From: Siphonodentalium dalli
Taxonomy: Eukaryota > Mollusca > Scaphopoda > Gadilida > Siphonodentaliidae
Length of the DNA: 64,000 bases
Direction of reading: 5' to 3'
Assembly (NCBI GenBank): GCA_032622095.1
Contig: CP136063.1
Span: 119,000,723 to 119,064,722 of the forward strand
Position numbers and translations under genes: made by a program. The notes under the pieces are model-generated. The model saw only the letters and a list, made by a program, of their open reading frames with translations. It had not been told where the DNA came from and ran no database searches. Of this stretch, positions 12,101 to 22,810 are shown in pieces. Position 1 is the stretch's first letter. Each line of letters opens with the position of its first letter.

Positions 12101-13310
12101 TTTCATTGTGTCTGTATGGACCGCCCTGCATCCCATAGCACGGGCGTAAGTGAAGACTCTGACAATTTTATGTGCAGAGTTATTTGGGTTCCGATAGGTG
12201 AAGTAAATCCGAAGATTTTGTACAAGATATACTTTAATTGTTGACGATATAGCAAATGGTTTTGTACAGAGATATATATGATTACATTCAATAGATTTTG
12301 GTTTTATATTTTGGTAATTTCTTTATTTTTTTTAAAAAACATTTATATACATTTAGTACATTTCAGTGTGTTCGGTTCTTGAGCCGTGAGCCGTCCTACT
12401 CCCGAAGAAAAGACAGAGAGGCAAGCGGGGCTAGCATATTTTGGTATATGCCGCTCCTAACTCGTTTAGAGCTATGACCACTTATGGGTCTGTAGTTCCT
12501 GCACCCCACCCCAAGCTAGTGCTGGGTCGGTTTTCAAGCCGGATCCCGCTTGGTTGGTGTTGTTAGGTGAGTGGAATGTGTATGACATGAGCGCTAGCTT
12601 CTGAAAGTGAATTTGTAATTATATTGGTGGCGGGCAGTGCCTGTTATGGAAATGATTGCGTCTTCCCCCAGTTTGAATGGGTTCCCAGGGCGCGGGCGTA
12701 AGTGAACTCATCTTCATGTTCTTGTTGTAGTTTATTGGTTGAAAAAATATGTACGAGGGTAGACAATGGTATATGTGGATGTATATATATACAGTGCATA
12801 TTTTTTTGGGTTTTGTGATTTTTTTTTTTGGGTTGTTTTTAATATATTTTGTAAAAATATTGAATATATATACACAATTTCTGTAAAGGAAGTGTTGTCA
12901 ATTTAGTAGTGTTAGTTGATTTTGGAGGAGATAATTGTTCGACGGCTTATACTACGGCACGACAAGCGTATATTGCCGCCCGAGGACATTCATCAGCGCC
13001 CAAGGAGCCATCTAGGGCGTGAGCCCGATATCCTATGTTTTGATTTTGGTGTTAGTCAAATTTTTTTTAAATTTTTTTTTGGCGAATGCCGGTATACAAT
13101 GAGTGTTAGTTAGGTTTGTAGGAGATAATTATTCGATAACTTATACTACGGCCACGACAAGCGTATCTACACCGCCCGAGGACATTCATCAGCGCCCAAG
13201 GAGTCATCTAGGGCTTGCGCCCGCTAACCTATGTTTTGATTTTGGTGTTAGTCAATGTAATAATATGCATATATTCAATAAATACAAGTTCAGTGATAAT
13301 AGGTGTTAGG
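12101..13310 (-). repeat. presumed LINE 3' untranslated region with internal duplications
   Basis: A ~150-bp unit occurs at 12911-13060 and again at 13104-13255 (period 193). Shared blocks include CTTATACTACGGC, CGAGGACATTCATCAGCGCC and CCTATGTTTTGATTTTGGTG. GGGCGTAAGTGAA also occurs near 12143 and 12694. It lies directly 3' (minus strand) of the reverse-transcriptase remnant, the expected place for a LINE 3' UTR. The frames at 12916-13113 and 13103-13309 are copies of the repeat, not genes. Confidence 0.55.
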
Positions 13311-13313
13311 TGG

Positions 13314-13948
13314 TTAGGCCTTGTTGAGGAGTAACTTTCTTAGATTTAGTTCGGTTATGAGACTGGAGTTACTGATACGGGTTAAAGTTAGGTCCGCCAG
13401 TTCTTGAAGCCTTTGTTTTATGTATGGGACGTCTGCAGTCAAATGAAGGGCAGAAATAGGTGTTGACCTTATTTCGGAAAGGGCTCTTCTAAGTGCTGCG
13501 TTTTGGGCCCGCTGCATTCTGCATAGGTTTGTTTGACTGCATTTTGAAGTAACAATTGCCCCGTATTCCATGACTGGGCGGATGAATTGTTTATATAATT
13601 TGATTAGGGTGCTTGGGTTTACCCCCCACCCCGTGCCCCGAAGTCTCGTTAGGAGTGCGGTTCTTTGTAAAGCTTTAGTTGAAATATTCTTAATATGCTT
13701 GTTAAGTCTGAAGTTCTCATCTAGAGTGAATCCTAATAGAGTTGCTTCTTTATTTTGTTTTATTGGTTCGTTAAATAGCGTGAGTTTTGGCTCTGATCTA
13801 TGAGTTAGGTTCCCAAATACTACCAACTGTGTTTTATTTGCATTTAGTTTTATTCTCCATTTTGAACACCATTTTTCAATTTTTGTGAGTTGTTTTTGCA
13901 GTCTAAGTTCAATTAATTTATTTCCTTTTGCTAATGTCCATATGTACC
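13314..13948 (-). pseudogene. LINE reverse transcriptase, C-terminal part
   Basis: The minus-strand frame is open from about 13948 to 13314, longer than any ATG-started frame. It reads through KWCSKWRIKLNANKTQLVVF, LLGFTLDENFRLNKHI and LIKLYKQFIRPVMEYG. This is the post-catalytic (thumb/connection) part of a LINE reverse transcriptase, just after where the FADD box should be. The FADD box itself is missing because the match stops at 13948, where unrelated sequence with MULE-like features begins. I read it as a dead 5'-truncated or interrupted copy. The clade is uncertain (Jockey/I-like wording). Confidence 0.8.
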
Positions 13949-15750
13949 CACTGTAGGTAGCGTCGGCCCCTTTATACGACGCGACCCAAAGTGGGTAGTA
14001 CTACCTACAAACGGGAGCATCTCACTTTGCCGACGGCTATTGTTTCCAGGGGTACCTGCACGAGGTGTCAATAATCCCTTACTTCAATCATTTGCCGCTT
14101 ATAGTCTATTCCTCTTTTCTTTTAGTGTTTTAATGGTTTGTCCTCTCTTTTTGTAGGTTTTTAATGATTTGTCAATTTGGGAACTTGGGTTTTGGAACCT
14201 TTGGTGCTGCTTCAATGTTGATGTTAGGAAATAATCTATGTCATGTTTTATTTATTTATTTATGCAAAATAATTAATAAAATACATACAAGGAGATAACA
14301 AACATATAACAAATACACGACAATACTTTAACAAAAAGCTCAATGGCGAACTAATTTAGCGATTGAATCTAAGTATTCTACAATGTTGATCTCGTTTTCA
14401 CTGAATATTCTCTTGAAATGTCTAAGAGACGCGTTGACCGCCGGATATTTTCTTCTCTATTGTTGAACCCTGCCACCACCAGTAAGTTGAAGTATCGTCG
14501 ATTCTGTATATGCTTGCTCTTTATTAATGTGGTCGATCGTGTCGAATATGTTTGGTTTTGATGGAAATATGTCTTTAATCGCGTTCTGTGCCGCTTTCTC
14601 GTAGTCTGTGAACACGGTTGGTGTGTTAAAGGCACGGGCGGCGTTCGTTGCAGAAATGTTTATATTTGTTCAAATCTCCATCAACAGAAGAACACCAAAA
14701 TATATACAGTTCCGCTCATATACCAAACACAATCAGCGCGTAACTAGTATATTGTCGTCAAGACGTACGATGGTGTACGTAAACAATATTCTGCTCGTGT
14801 TACAGAAGTTGTGTTTCTGTGCTTCTGTTTACATAACACAGCGCAATTCTATTGGTTAATCACACAAAAATTATATAAACGCTCTTTATTATTTCCATAT
14901 CAGGAAAACAGTAACAAATAACGCTCTTTATGTTTACCATATCCGGATCTAAACAAAAGCCAGGAAACGTAACGTTTTTTGCTTTTGTTTACATAACAAA
15001 TGGGACAAAATTGACAATACCATACTGTTAATGCCATATTTCTGTTTAGATAAGAACAAAGTATGTCTATATCTCACTATTCCTTCTGTTTATGGCGGTT
15101 TTTGCCGGAGGTGAATATTTTAACAGCATACCCACCACCAACGCCGCCCGTATCTTTAAGCTGGATGTTGACATCGTTGGCCTTTTGTTTTAGTTTCTGG
15201 AAGAATATGGTGTATGTCGCCTGATTCTTGTTCGACAGGAATCCATACACAAGTGGCAACATCTTGTTGTCGACGAACGCATGTATCGTGTACATCTGAT
15301 GGTATAGATTCGGACTGTGCTAGATGGTTGTGTTTGCCTCCTCGATCGTTGGAGATGAAGAATACATTTACTGAGAACTTGCCATGATGCAGGCAGAACA
15401 TTGAATATGATCAACTTTGGAGAGACATTGGGTTTATATAGCTTAATACGATCGCTCAATACGAATAACAGTTTACTACTATTTCACTGACTGAACATGA
15501 AAATCGCTCATCTCACTTGAAACTCGTTTAGGCAGCATGCTAAAACAACATTGCAAACGGGAGCCGGGCAAACTGTTATAAAATTAATACAGACTATAGG
15601 CGCGACGCTCACACCTTGCCGGCGATATTTTTGCAGGCTCGTCGGCAAAGTGAGAATAAGCCCTACAAACTACCCACAAGTGATACCCACAAATAATAAC
15701 TTCAAAACAGCTGCTACCTACAAGGTAGTTTGACGAGCGCGGTTGACAGC
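13949..15750 (-). mobile_element. Mutator-like (MULE) element remnant
   Basis: The region is bounded by similar inverted blocks. GTGGGTAGT...TCTCACTTTGCCGACG lies near 13990-14035, and CGTCGGCAAAGTGAGAATAAG...ACTACCCAC lies near 15640-15690. Inside, a minus-strand frame encodes a MULE transposase segment (see 15120-15330). A T/A-rich stretch near 14250-14290 and paired GCTTTTGTTTACATAAC-like blocks (near 14823 and 14982) are also present. The ends are degenerate and the 8-9 bp target duplication expected of MULEs could not be fixed. Confidence 0.5.
15120..15330 (-). pseudogene. MULE transposase fragment
   Basis: The minus-strand reading SPNLYHQMYTIHAFVDNK, then LPLVYGFLSNKNQATYTIFF, matches the wording of the MULE/FLYWCH-associated transposase core (typically ...FYQLYTIHAFV...PLVYALL..K.Q.TY...). 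An in-frame TAG lies just upstream of SPNL and the homology ends after ~60 codons. The N-terminal zinc finger and the rest of the catalytic triad are not seen. It is a dead remnant. Confidence 0.75.
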
Positions 15751-16529
15751 GATGGGCGGGGCTACGAAGGATTCCGCCAATCGCGCAACAGTGCGCGCTG
15801 AATGTAAACAAATGAGGTGATTGAAGTGATGAAAACTATAGAAATTAATTGGGTAGTAATTAGATGAATATGCAAATTATGAGTTAGTTATCTCACAATT
15901 ATAGGTAATAATATGAATATGAATGCATAAAGTGTAATTTGAAGTAAGGAAAGTGATAAAAAGTTACCAACGGTAAAATATACTGACTGTGATGAGAACA
16001 TATAAGTGCCAATTACTAAATTATCACGAAATAACAATTAAAGTATTATTTTAAATTGATACAACTGGAGGTGGCCTGTAGCTATGCTACAGCTACACGA
16101 CAGATATTCTTGGCTAATTCAGATCATGTTACATGTTACATGTTATATCAATTATCAATGGATGTCTACCATGCTCTCCGTCAAAATTCCATATGCAATT
16201 TCTCTATAAGATCACACTTTTCGGAGCAACATACTTCACTACCGTAAAGAGGTGTTGGAATTACCATAATATCAAATTGTTTCAGCATTAAATTGACTGG
16301 ATTGTGGAGTGTGTGGTAAACGAAGAGTGTTGTAAACATTTGAAATGGTTAAACAATTAGAATATAGAAAAAGGATGATCTCATAATTAGAAATATATGC
16401 TGGTGTTGACTAACACCCGATGATAGCGGTTACTTAAATCGTTTTCTGGACGTGCCGCATGATTAACGTTCAAGTTTAGGGAGTTTTCTATTTCTCGTTT
16501 ACATCACGGATCTAGCAGACAACACCCGT
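15751..16529. other. no recognisable feature
   Basis: A GC-richer stretch (15725-15810) passes into AT-rich DNA. It has no coding signal or repeat matched elsewhere in the window. Confidence 0.4.
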
Positions 16530-16532
16530 TTA

Positions 16533-17381
16533 GGGTGGATACACACATGCATGTAATCTCTGTATGTAAAATACATGTATTTTACATGGCCGCACCAATA
16601 ATTGACAACATTGATCACCTGCGCGCGAGCGGTTCATTGTTAACAGGCCAGACAAGTGAGTAGTCATAAGCGAAGTAAAACTCTCTGTTATCAAGACATT
16701 TAAGGCCAGTCCAAAACAGGTCTTCTCTTACGGATGTGGAAATTAGTTAAGTCTGTGTGATATCTGGTATTTTATTAAGTTGCGAACACCAGAAGCGGCA
16801 CAGCTGGTGTATACGGGGTTGATATAGAACATTTTCGACTATGATGCTTGCTTGGAGTGGGGTTTCGAAAGCTTCAAGTCGCTAAGGGACTTAGTTGAAT
16901 GTATCGGTCGGAATAATCTGGGCAAGAAGGTACAATATAATATGTTTTACTTAAATAGCTCAGAGTTAGCCACCCCGCCCGATGGTAGCTATCGGGATCA
17001 TATATAGCCCCAAGGCTGGGGATCATATAGCCCCTGCGTAAGGAGATCCTGATAATATTGCCCCCCCCCCATGTTGGGGGATCATAGCCCCTGCGTTGGG
17101 GAAATCCTGGTGCCATCGCCTGAATAAAATCAAGAGAAGACTGACAATGATTTAAACAGAAAGTCCAACATTTGGGTTATCGCGCGAACAATTATTTTAA
17201 GTGACCTGACGACTTCGTTCAGTCAACGGCTCTCTGCACGCTCAGAGCTTGACTCACTGTTGTCAAACATAGCCGTAATGATTGGGTTGTCAACGGACAC
17301 ATATTACATGGTCTGTTTGATCCATGTAAAACGCCAAATACACGATAATTACAGAGATTACATGCATGTGTGTATCCACGC
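16533..17381. mobile_element. PIF/Harbinger-like non-autonomous element with TTA target duplication
   Basis: The left end GGGTGGATACACACATGCAT and right end ATGCATGTGTGTATCCACGC form inverted repeats of about 32 bases (16533-16564 and 17350-17381; one mismatch at the second base). TTA flanks both sides (16530-16532 and 17382-17384). A 3-bp TTA/TAA duplication is the mark of PIF/Harbinger elements. At 849 bp with no transposase it is non-autonomous. Confidence 0.75.
16975..17115. repeat. short duplicated GGGGATCATA..GCCCCTGCG unit
   Basis: GGGGATCATATAGCCCCTGCG is followed by GGAGATCCTG, and the pair recurs as GGGGGATCATAGCCCCTGCG then GGAAATCCTG about 65 bases on, separated by a C10 run. It lies inside the Harbinger-like element. 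Confidence 0.7.
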
Positions 17382-17855
17382 TTAGTGACGATACTTGCCT
17401 TATCAACCAATGAATTGGTGCGGATCATAAATGTGGACCTTGAAACCATAGCAACATGGTCAAGATATTGGCTAGTCAGTTTTAATCCTTCAAAATCAAC
17501 TGGGACCTTCGGTGATACTCCTGATTTAACTTTTAAAATAATAATGTTTACCTGTCACACGGTTTAAACAGGAGATGAAGAAAATTTGGCCCCAATCCAT
17601 TGGTATTAGTTTGGTTACTATTGTGTTCCTTGGTAATTATCACTGTCTTGTGAGGAAATTAAATTGATGTATATGTACTGATAGTTTGTGGGAGGGGGCA
17701 GTGGCATATATTCAAAACTTAAGCATGCTTAATGGTGGTAGGCTATACTGTTATTGATACGTGTAATTTTTTAAACATACCTTATTCTAATCAAAAGACA
17801 ACAGATACAGATACATAAGACAGAGTATAGTTGACATAAAATTGTTTCTGTTTCT
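17382..17855. other. no recognisable feature
   Basis: Spacer between two mobile elements. The open frame at 17370-17567 starts inside the terminal repeat and has no recognised motif. Confidence 0.4.
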
Positions 17856-19098
17856 TATCGGAGATTTGTGCATCTTATATTGGTTGGAAACGGATACGAC
17901 AGTGAGCTATAAGCTTATTTCGGTCGTTCTGGCAACTCAGGAAGATGATATCCAACACTCTTAAGATGGTAAATTTATATATATTTAAGGATTAACTGTC
18001 ATGTGGACTGTTTTTATGGAGATGTAACCGTGAGGTAAGTGGTGATAACTTGTGTAAAACTTGTGGGTTTTACATACAAGTTATGACCACTTACCTCACG
18101 GTTACATCTCCATAAAAACAGTCCACATGACAGTTAATCCTTATATTTATATACATTTAGCGAAAAAGCCACTTTTGTAAATGTATTTAAATCGAAAAGT
18201 GTATCGTGACAAAACCAGCCCAAAATATCCCATAGCACCCGATCAGAAACCAGCTGAGAAGTTATTTTTGTACCATTTGTCACGTGACAGGTCGGAATTT
18301 CACATTTGTCACGTGACGTGTTTTTGAAAGCCGGTCACATTCTCTCACCTGCAGACAACACTTTCATCAAAATTCATTTTATTTTCTGTTTTATTTACAA
18401 AATACAATTGGCAACAATGTTCGAACAATAACAGTATACAATGAGATGTGCTACATTATTCTGGAACATAAAAGCGCATACATTTCACGCCGATTTACTG
18501 TTAAATTTTACTGGATTCGGAAACAAAAATAATTTCAGTGTTCACTGACAAGTTTGCACAAGCGGAAAATTAACCTGCATCTACAAATGAAAACTATTTA
18601 AGGATTAACTGTCATGTGGATTGTTTTTATGGAGATGTAACCGTGAGGTAAGTGGTTAGAAATTAATACTACGTGACACCAAAGGTGTTTTTAATCAATT
18701 TTATATTGGCAAAAGTTAACACGAACAATTTCAAAAAGAGGCTCTTTATATTGAAACCGGATGATTTATTAAGTCAATCCTGCTCGAGTGCAAATGCGCC
18801 CAAAATATTACGCGTTCTTCTTCTCCAAAATCAATGACGCGTCGATGTAATTCTGGTTGTCATTATGACCCTCTTGCAGGTTTATCGAGAAATAATTGCA
18901 ACTAGTCACGTGGTCGCCGACCAATCGGAATGCTGGATTTAGTGATAATTACACTTAGTATGTAAATATATATATATATATTACCATCTTAAGAGTGTTG
19001 GATATCATCTTCTTAAGTTGGCAGAACGACCGAAATAAGCTTATAGCTTACTGTCGTATCCGTTTCCAATCAATATAAGATGCACCAAATCTCCGATA
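17856..19098. mobile_element. foldback transposon with ~117-bp inverted ends, invaded by another element
   Basis: The left arm (17856-17972) and right arm (18981-19098) are reverse complements at well over 90%. They start TATCGGAGATTTG and end CACTCTTAAGATGGTAA. The space between them is almost entirely a second element (17982-18970) of a family present elsewhere. The original was therefore probably a ~250-bp near-perfect foldback whose loop was the insertion site. Confidence 0.85.
17982..18970 (+). mobile_element. palindromic-head element, long copy (~990 bp)
   Basis: It begins TATTTAAGGATTAAC and ends GTAAATATA. A 156-bp hairpin (17987-18142, arms ~73 bases) forms its head. The tail matches the 513-bp copies at 26877 and 27926. 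This copy has ~480 extra bases in the middle, including an unpaired repeat of the head arm (18598-18655) and two GTCACGTGAC motifs near 18281-18318. The short copies look like internal deletion derivatives. Confidence 0.8.
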
Positions 19099-19104
19099 TT
19101 ATAA

Positions 19105-19244
19105 GTTACAGGGCGAGTTGTTACCGGATACGGTGTCATATGAGGCGAAGTGAGATTAATATCGGGCGAGGCGCTAGCCGAGCCCGATATTAATCTCGCT
19201 GAGCCTCATATGTCACCGTAGCCGGCAACAACGAGCCCTGTAAC
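19105..19244. mobile_element. 140-bp foldback element
   Basis: GTTACAGGGCGAGTTGTTACC...and its complement ending GAGCCCTGTAAC pair across the whole length, with GAGGCGCTAGCCGAG near the centre. It lies six bases from the end of the outer foldback element and is GC-richer than its flanks. Confidence 0.8.
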
Positions 19245-20439
19245 GATTTTATCATGTCACCCACATATCATGTTTTCCGTGTGAGAATTTGAATTACTTA
19301 TACGAAGTTCATTACCTGCCAGTAAGTAAATGTGTTGTCTATGGCTATTAACTTATGCCAGTGTAACGTCACAGTGACGCGTCATGGGCGTTGAACGTCA
19401 ACTCATTGAGTCAATGGCTAATCACCAGAAGCAGGACAACAAACTTGAGTTTGATAGTTAATTTATGAGTGTTTAGAATTTCTCAAATATATCACATGCA
19501 GGTTTTGGGATATGGTATACTATATGTCTTTAAATTAACAGAACTTGATTTCCGACAGATATCCCTTTTCTTGGCGCCAAAATACACCGAAAATATACCC
19601 GATGCGGCAGAGTTCCATGAAAAACAAAATGGCGGACATCGACCCCATATGGGAACCCTGAGGGGGGATATGGATTCCATATGGGACGGGCTACAAAGAT
19701 GACGACCCGATGTCTCCTGATATGACTCTACCAACGGAGCGTCCTCATTGGTCGATCCAACCAGGTGACATGATAAATATATATATGGTACGTGTACCAT
19801 ACTGTCTCATTAATGTCTTATTAACGCAGCATTGGGCCAATATCTTTTATCGGGTCGTTGCTATTTGGTTGAGTATTTAGTGGCTGATTGGCAATGTGTT
19901 CGTTAATGTATTGAAATGATAGGCAATCCGTATAGATGACGAGAATCGTGGAGAATATGATGGGTTAGAACTGAGGAGGAATGGAAAGGAGTGAGAGAGA
20001 AAGAAAGAGAAAGAGAGGTGTAGGATGAATAGGAGGGGATAATGCATATTAAAGGTACGTCACCATGCAGTGCGTAACCAACGCATATAATATAGTGAAA
20101 TGTTCCGGAGTCGATGTCACATGTAACCCGGGGGAAATTAATGGAAACGTCTTGTTCTGAGTATGTACTTCTTCATAAATTTGAATATCTGTGTTTATTT
20201 AAAGTGACATCGCCATTTAGTTTTTTTTGTAATGTTAACAAAATCAGGTATATTCTCTAAAAGAGTTTGACGAGCGTTCGAAATCTCGATCTGTCCACAC
20301 AGACAGAGATTAGTGTGGATCCATGTAGTTTTTCAATGCGTGGGCATGTACGTCACTATATTTAGCTCTTAATTGTGCATGTTGGATCTGAGCATTTCGT
20401 GTATAGCAGTACGAAACCCAAGGCTTTTTTCTGGGTTAT
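19245..20439. other. no gene recognised
   Basis: It contains a purine-rich (GA)n-like stretch at 19975-20030. A start-like AAAATGGCGGACATCG at 19627 opens only a 10-codon frame. Otherwise featureless. Confidence 0.4.
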
Positions 20440-21345
20440 ATTTGAGTTTGCCAATTGCTAACATTCATGTGGATTTTCTGTGTTTTGCAGGTTGGGATCA
20501 AGTGTGTTCCAAATGCTTGTCGTTCCTATGACAAATAATTTGCGATGGGTCTCACTGTTATATCTCGATACACGGAATTCATTTTCATTTCGGGTTTCTT
20601 TGTTCGAAACTTCAACTACTCTAGAAGGGACGATCTTCTTTATGTACTGTAGCGTGTTTCCTGTAACCATTTGGAGGAAAAGAAATAGCTTAACTTTGTC
20701 ACGTCGCGTTTTCAGTGTTCCCAGCCAATTTCTTCCAATAACCTATTGTTACTAACAGATCTAGTCAGTCCAGTGACTATACGAGCTGCTTCTAGTTAGA
20801 TGCGTTCTAATCTATCTGAATCAGTGGCGGCCCATACAATACTGGCATATTCCAAATATTACCATACTAAAGTGAAATAATTTTTTTCGAGTGCTTTCAT
20901 GTTAAGTACATACTTTTGTTTCCGTAGAACAGATAGCTTTTGATATGCAGTTTTATGATGTAATCAATACGAAGGCTCTATTTACCTTCATCGTTAAGTA
21001 TTATTCCAATATGCTTGTGCTGGTGAACGACGGTTAAGGCGACTTTATCCATTAAAATGCTCGGGTGGGACAGTGGATTTGTTTTACATAGTTTCAGTTT
21101 TGCAAGCATTGAAATTTACCAACCATTTATTGGGGTGAAGAATGTAGTTTTGGTCAGTAAAATGCAAAAAATATCTTAGCATCTTCTGCGAATAAGCGTA
21201 TTTAACTGCTAATTTCACAGACAAGGTTGTTAGTGTAGATTTAAAAAAGCTCCCCGGCTCTGACTGGCTTCCGCGAAGAAGCATCAGAACATCCCTTTGT
21301 TCGCTGTCACTCAAGTATGAGTCAAACAACGCAACCGATTCCGTT
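20440..21345 (-). pseudogene. decayed LINE reverse transcriptase, 3' half
   Basis: On the minus strand, in changing frames, one reads FDSYLSDSEQRD and GSQSEPGS, then NNLVCEISS and IRLFAEDAKIFFAF (catalytic box, FADD changed to FAED), then KWLVNFNACKTET, and at the end ETRNENEFRVSRYNSETH. These are consecutive landmarks of a CR1/L2-type reverse transcriptase. Frameshifts, stops and loss of the GVPQGS segment show it is dead. It continues upstream at 21958-22810 after an interruption. Confidence 0.8.
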
Positions 21346-21364
21346 GTTTCCAGTACAATTCTTT

Positions 21365-21957
21365 TAATTTTATCGGCCCATCATACATAAGACATAGGTA
21401 TTAAAGGGGGACTGTACCATATAACCGGTCATTTATGGGGCCATCTCATTTTTTAGAACGTTTGACCGTTGCATATTCATTCATATCCATGTATATCCAA
21501 ACAACTAAAAATATATGTTTATTCACTGGTATCAATATCTATAATTAAATTCAATATAAATATTAATATAATCAGAAAACTATAGTGAAATACTTCAAGT
21601 CTTTATATAGCCATTACTGATTGTATTCTGTCAGTCAGGGGTGCCGGGTATAGACGGCCATCATTGGCCACGGCACTCCACACAATACATATACAAATTG
21701 ACATGTATTATAATGTATTAATGTATAATGAATTGTGGAATAAAATATTATCCTATCCTATCCTTATACTCAACAGCATATATGCAACAAATTAATGAAT
21801 TTGAGCCATGGATGAGTGCAAAATACACTCATGTGCTCAGTGTAAACAATATTTATTCTCAAGAACATCACATATAATACATAATATAAGGACATAAACA
21901 ATTCAGCATTGGAGAAAAGGATTTGGCAGTAAGCCAAAGTCTTAATTATAGGTGGCA
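21365..21957 (+). mobile_element. inserted DNA ending in a retroelement-like 3' tail
   Basis: This block separates two parts of the same decayed LINE. Part of it (about 21590-21785) has GTGCCGGGTATAGACGGCCA and GGCCACGGCACTCC, then a 3' end GAATAAAATATTATCCTATCC with a short (CCTAT)n tail. The AATAAA and 5-mer tail suggest the 3' end of a LINE or LINE-mobilised SINE on the + strand. Exact borders are uncertain. Confidence 0.45.
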
Positions 21958-22810
21958 ATTTCCTTGGTATGTATATTGCGTCTCAATGATGAAAAATGTT
22001 GAAAAAGAGTGTTCGTGCAACTTATTCTTTATCGCCAATTGCATGATCAATTTCGCAAAGTTGGTTAGATGTAGAGTCCGCCGACAGCAATCCAGAGTGG
22101 AATTTAGTTAGAATTCCAATTGTCTTATAGTATTTTAGGAGATATTTTCGATTCATGTTTCGCATAATTTCCATTCAGCAGTTAAGTAAGGATATGGGTC
22201 TGTAATTTTCCGGGTCTGATCGGTTTCCATTTTTTTTGTGGAAGGTACAACATTAGCACGTTTCCACTCGGGAGGGAAATGATTCATTCATATATCTCAA
22301 AGAGAATGAATTATAATTGCCATCTGAGACTATAGACAGTTTTTTTCAGGATTCAAGGGCTAATATCACCATAACAACTAATCTTGATTTATCTGTTTGG
22401 AGATGTGATAGCATATCCAATATTTCGATTTCATTGACATCTACATATGGTCAATATTTGCGTCTGTTATGGGCATACGGGTGGATATTTGAGTATTAGA
22501 ATAATCTAGTGTTGATCTGGAACAAAAATAATCTTTGAGGATTATAGATTTATCGATGTCCGTTGTGTAGATTTTTCCATCAAGCACTGATGGGGGTCAT
22601 AGTTTGCTCGAGTGTTCGGTTAGTGAGCTTGTTAAAAGTTTTTCCACTAGTTAGTGGACAGTGTTTAAGGGTCGTTAAGAATATTCTGCGCTCTCGGCGT
22701 ATGGTATAACTTTGCTTTTCGTACCTCGAAGATAATTTCATTTCTTTTTCTTTATGGTACCTATCCCATTGTTTTGTGCCATTGTTCATTTATGCTTTGT
22801 CATAAAGCCG
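21958..22810 (-). pseudogene. decayed LINE reverse transcriptase, 5' half
   Basis: Minus-strand pieces in order: RERRIFLTTLKHCPLTSGKT and LDGKIYTTDIDKS (linker between endonuclease and RT), PPEWKRANVVPSTKK (RT motif 1 wording), then in another frame MRNMNRKYLLKYY and KFHSGLLSADSTSNQL (the canonical Q-SGF..G.ST..QL block). Frame changes and stops are frequent. Together with 20440-21345 it is one LINE copy of at least 1.75 kb. Confidence 0.75.

Noticed and set aside
19627-19660. AAAATGGCGGACATCG, which looks like a good start codon context
   Set aside because: The frame stops after 10 codons and there is no suitable donor before the stop.
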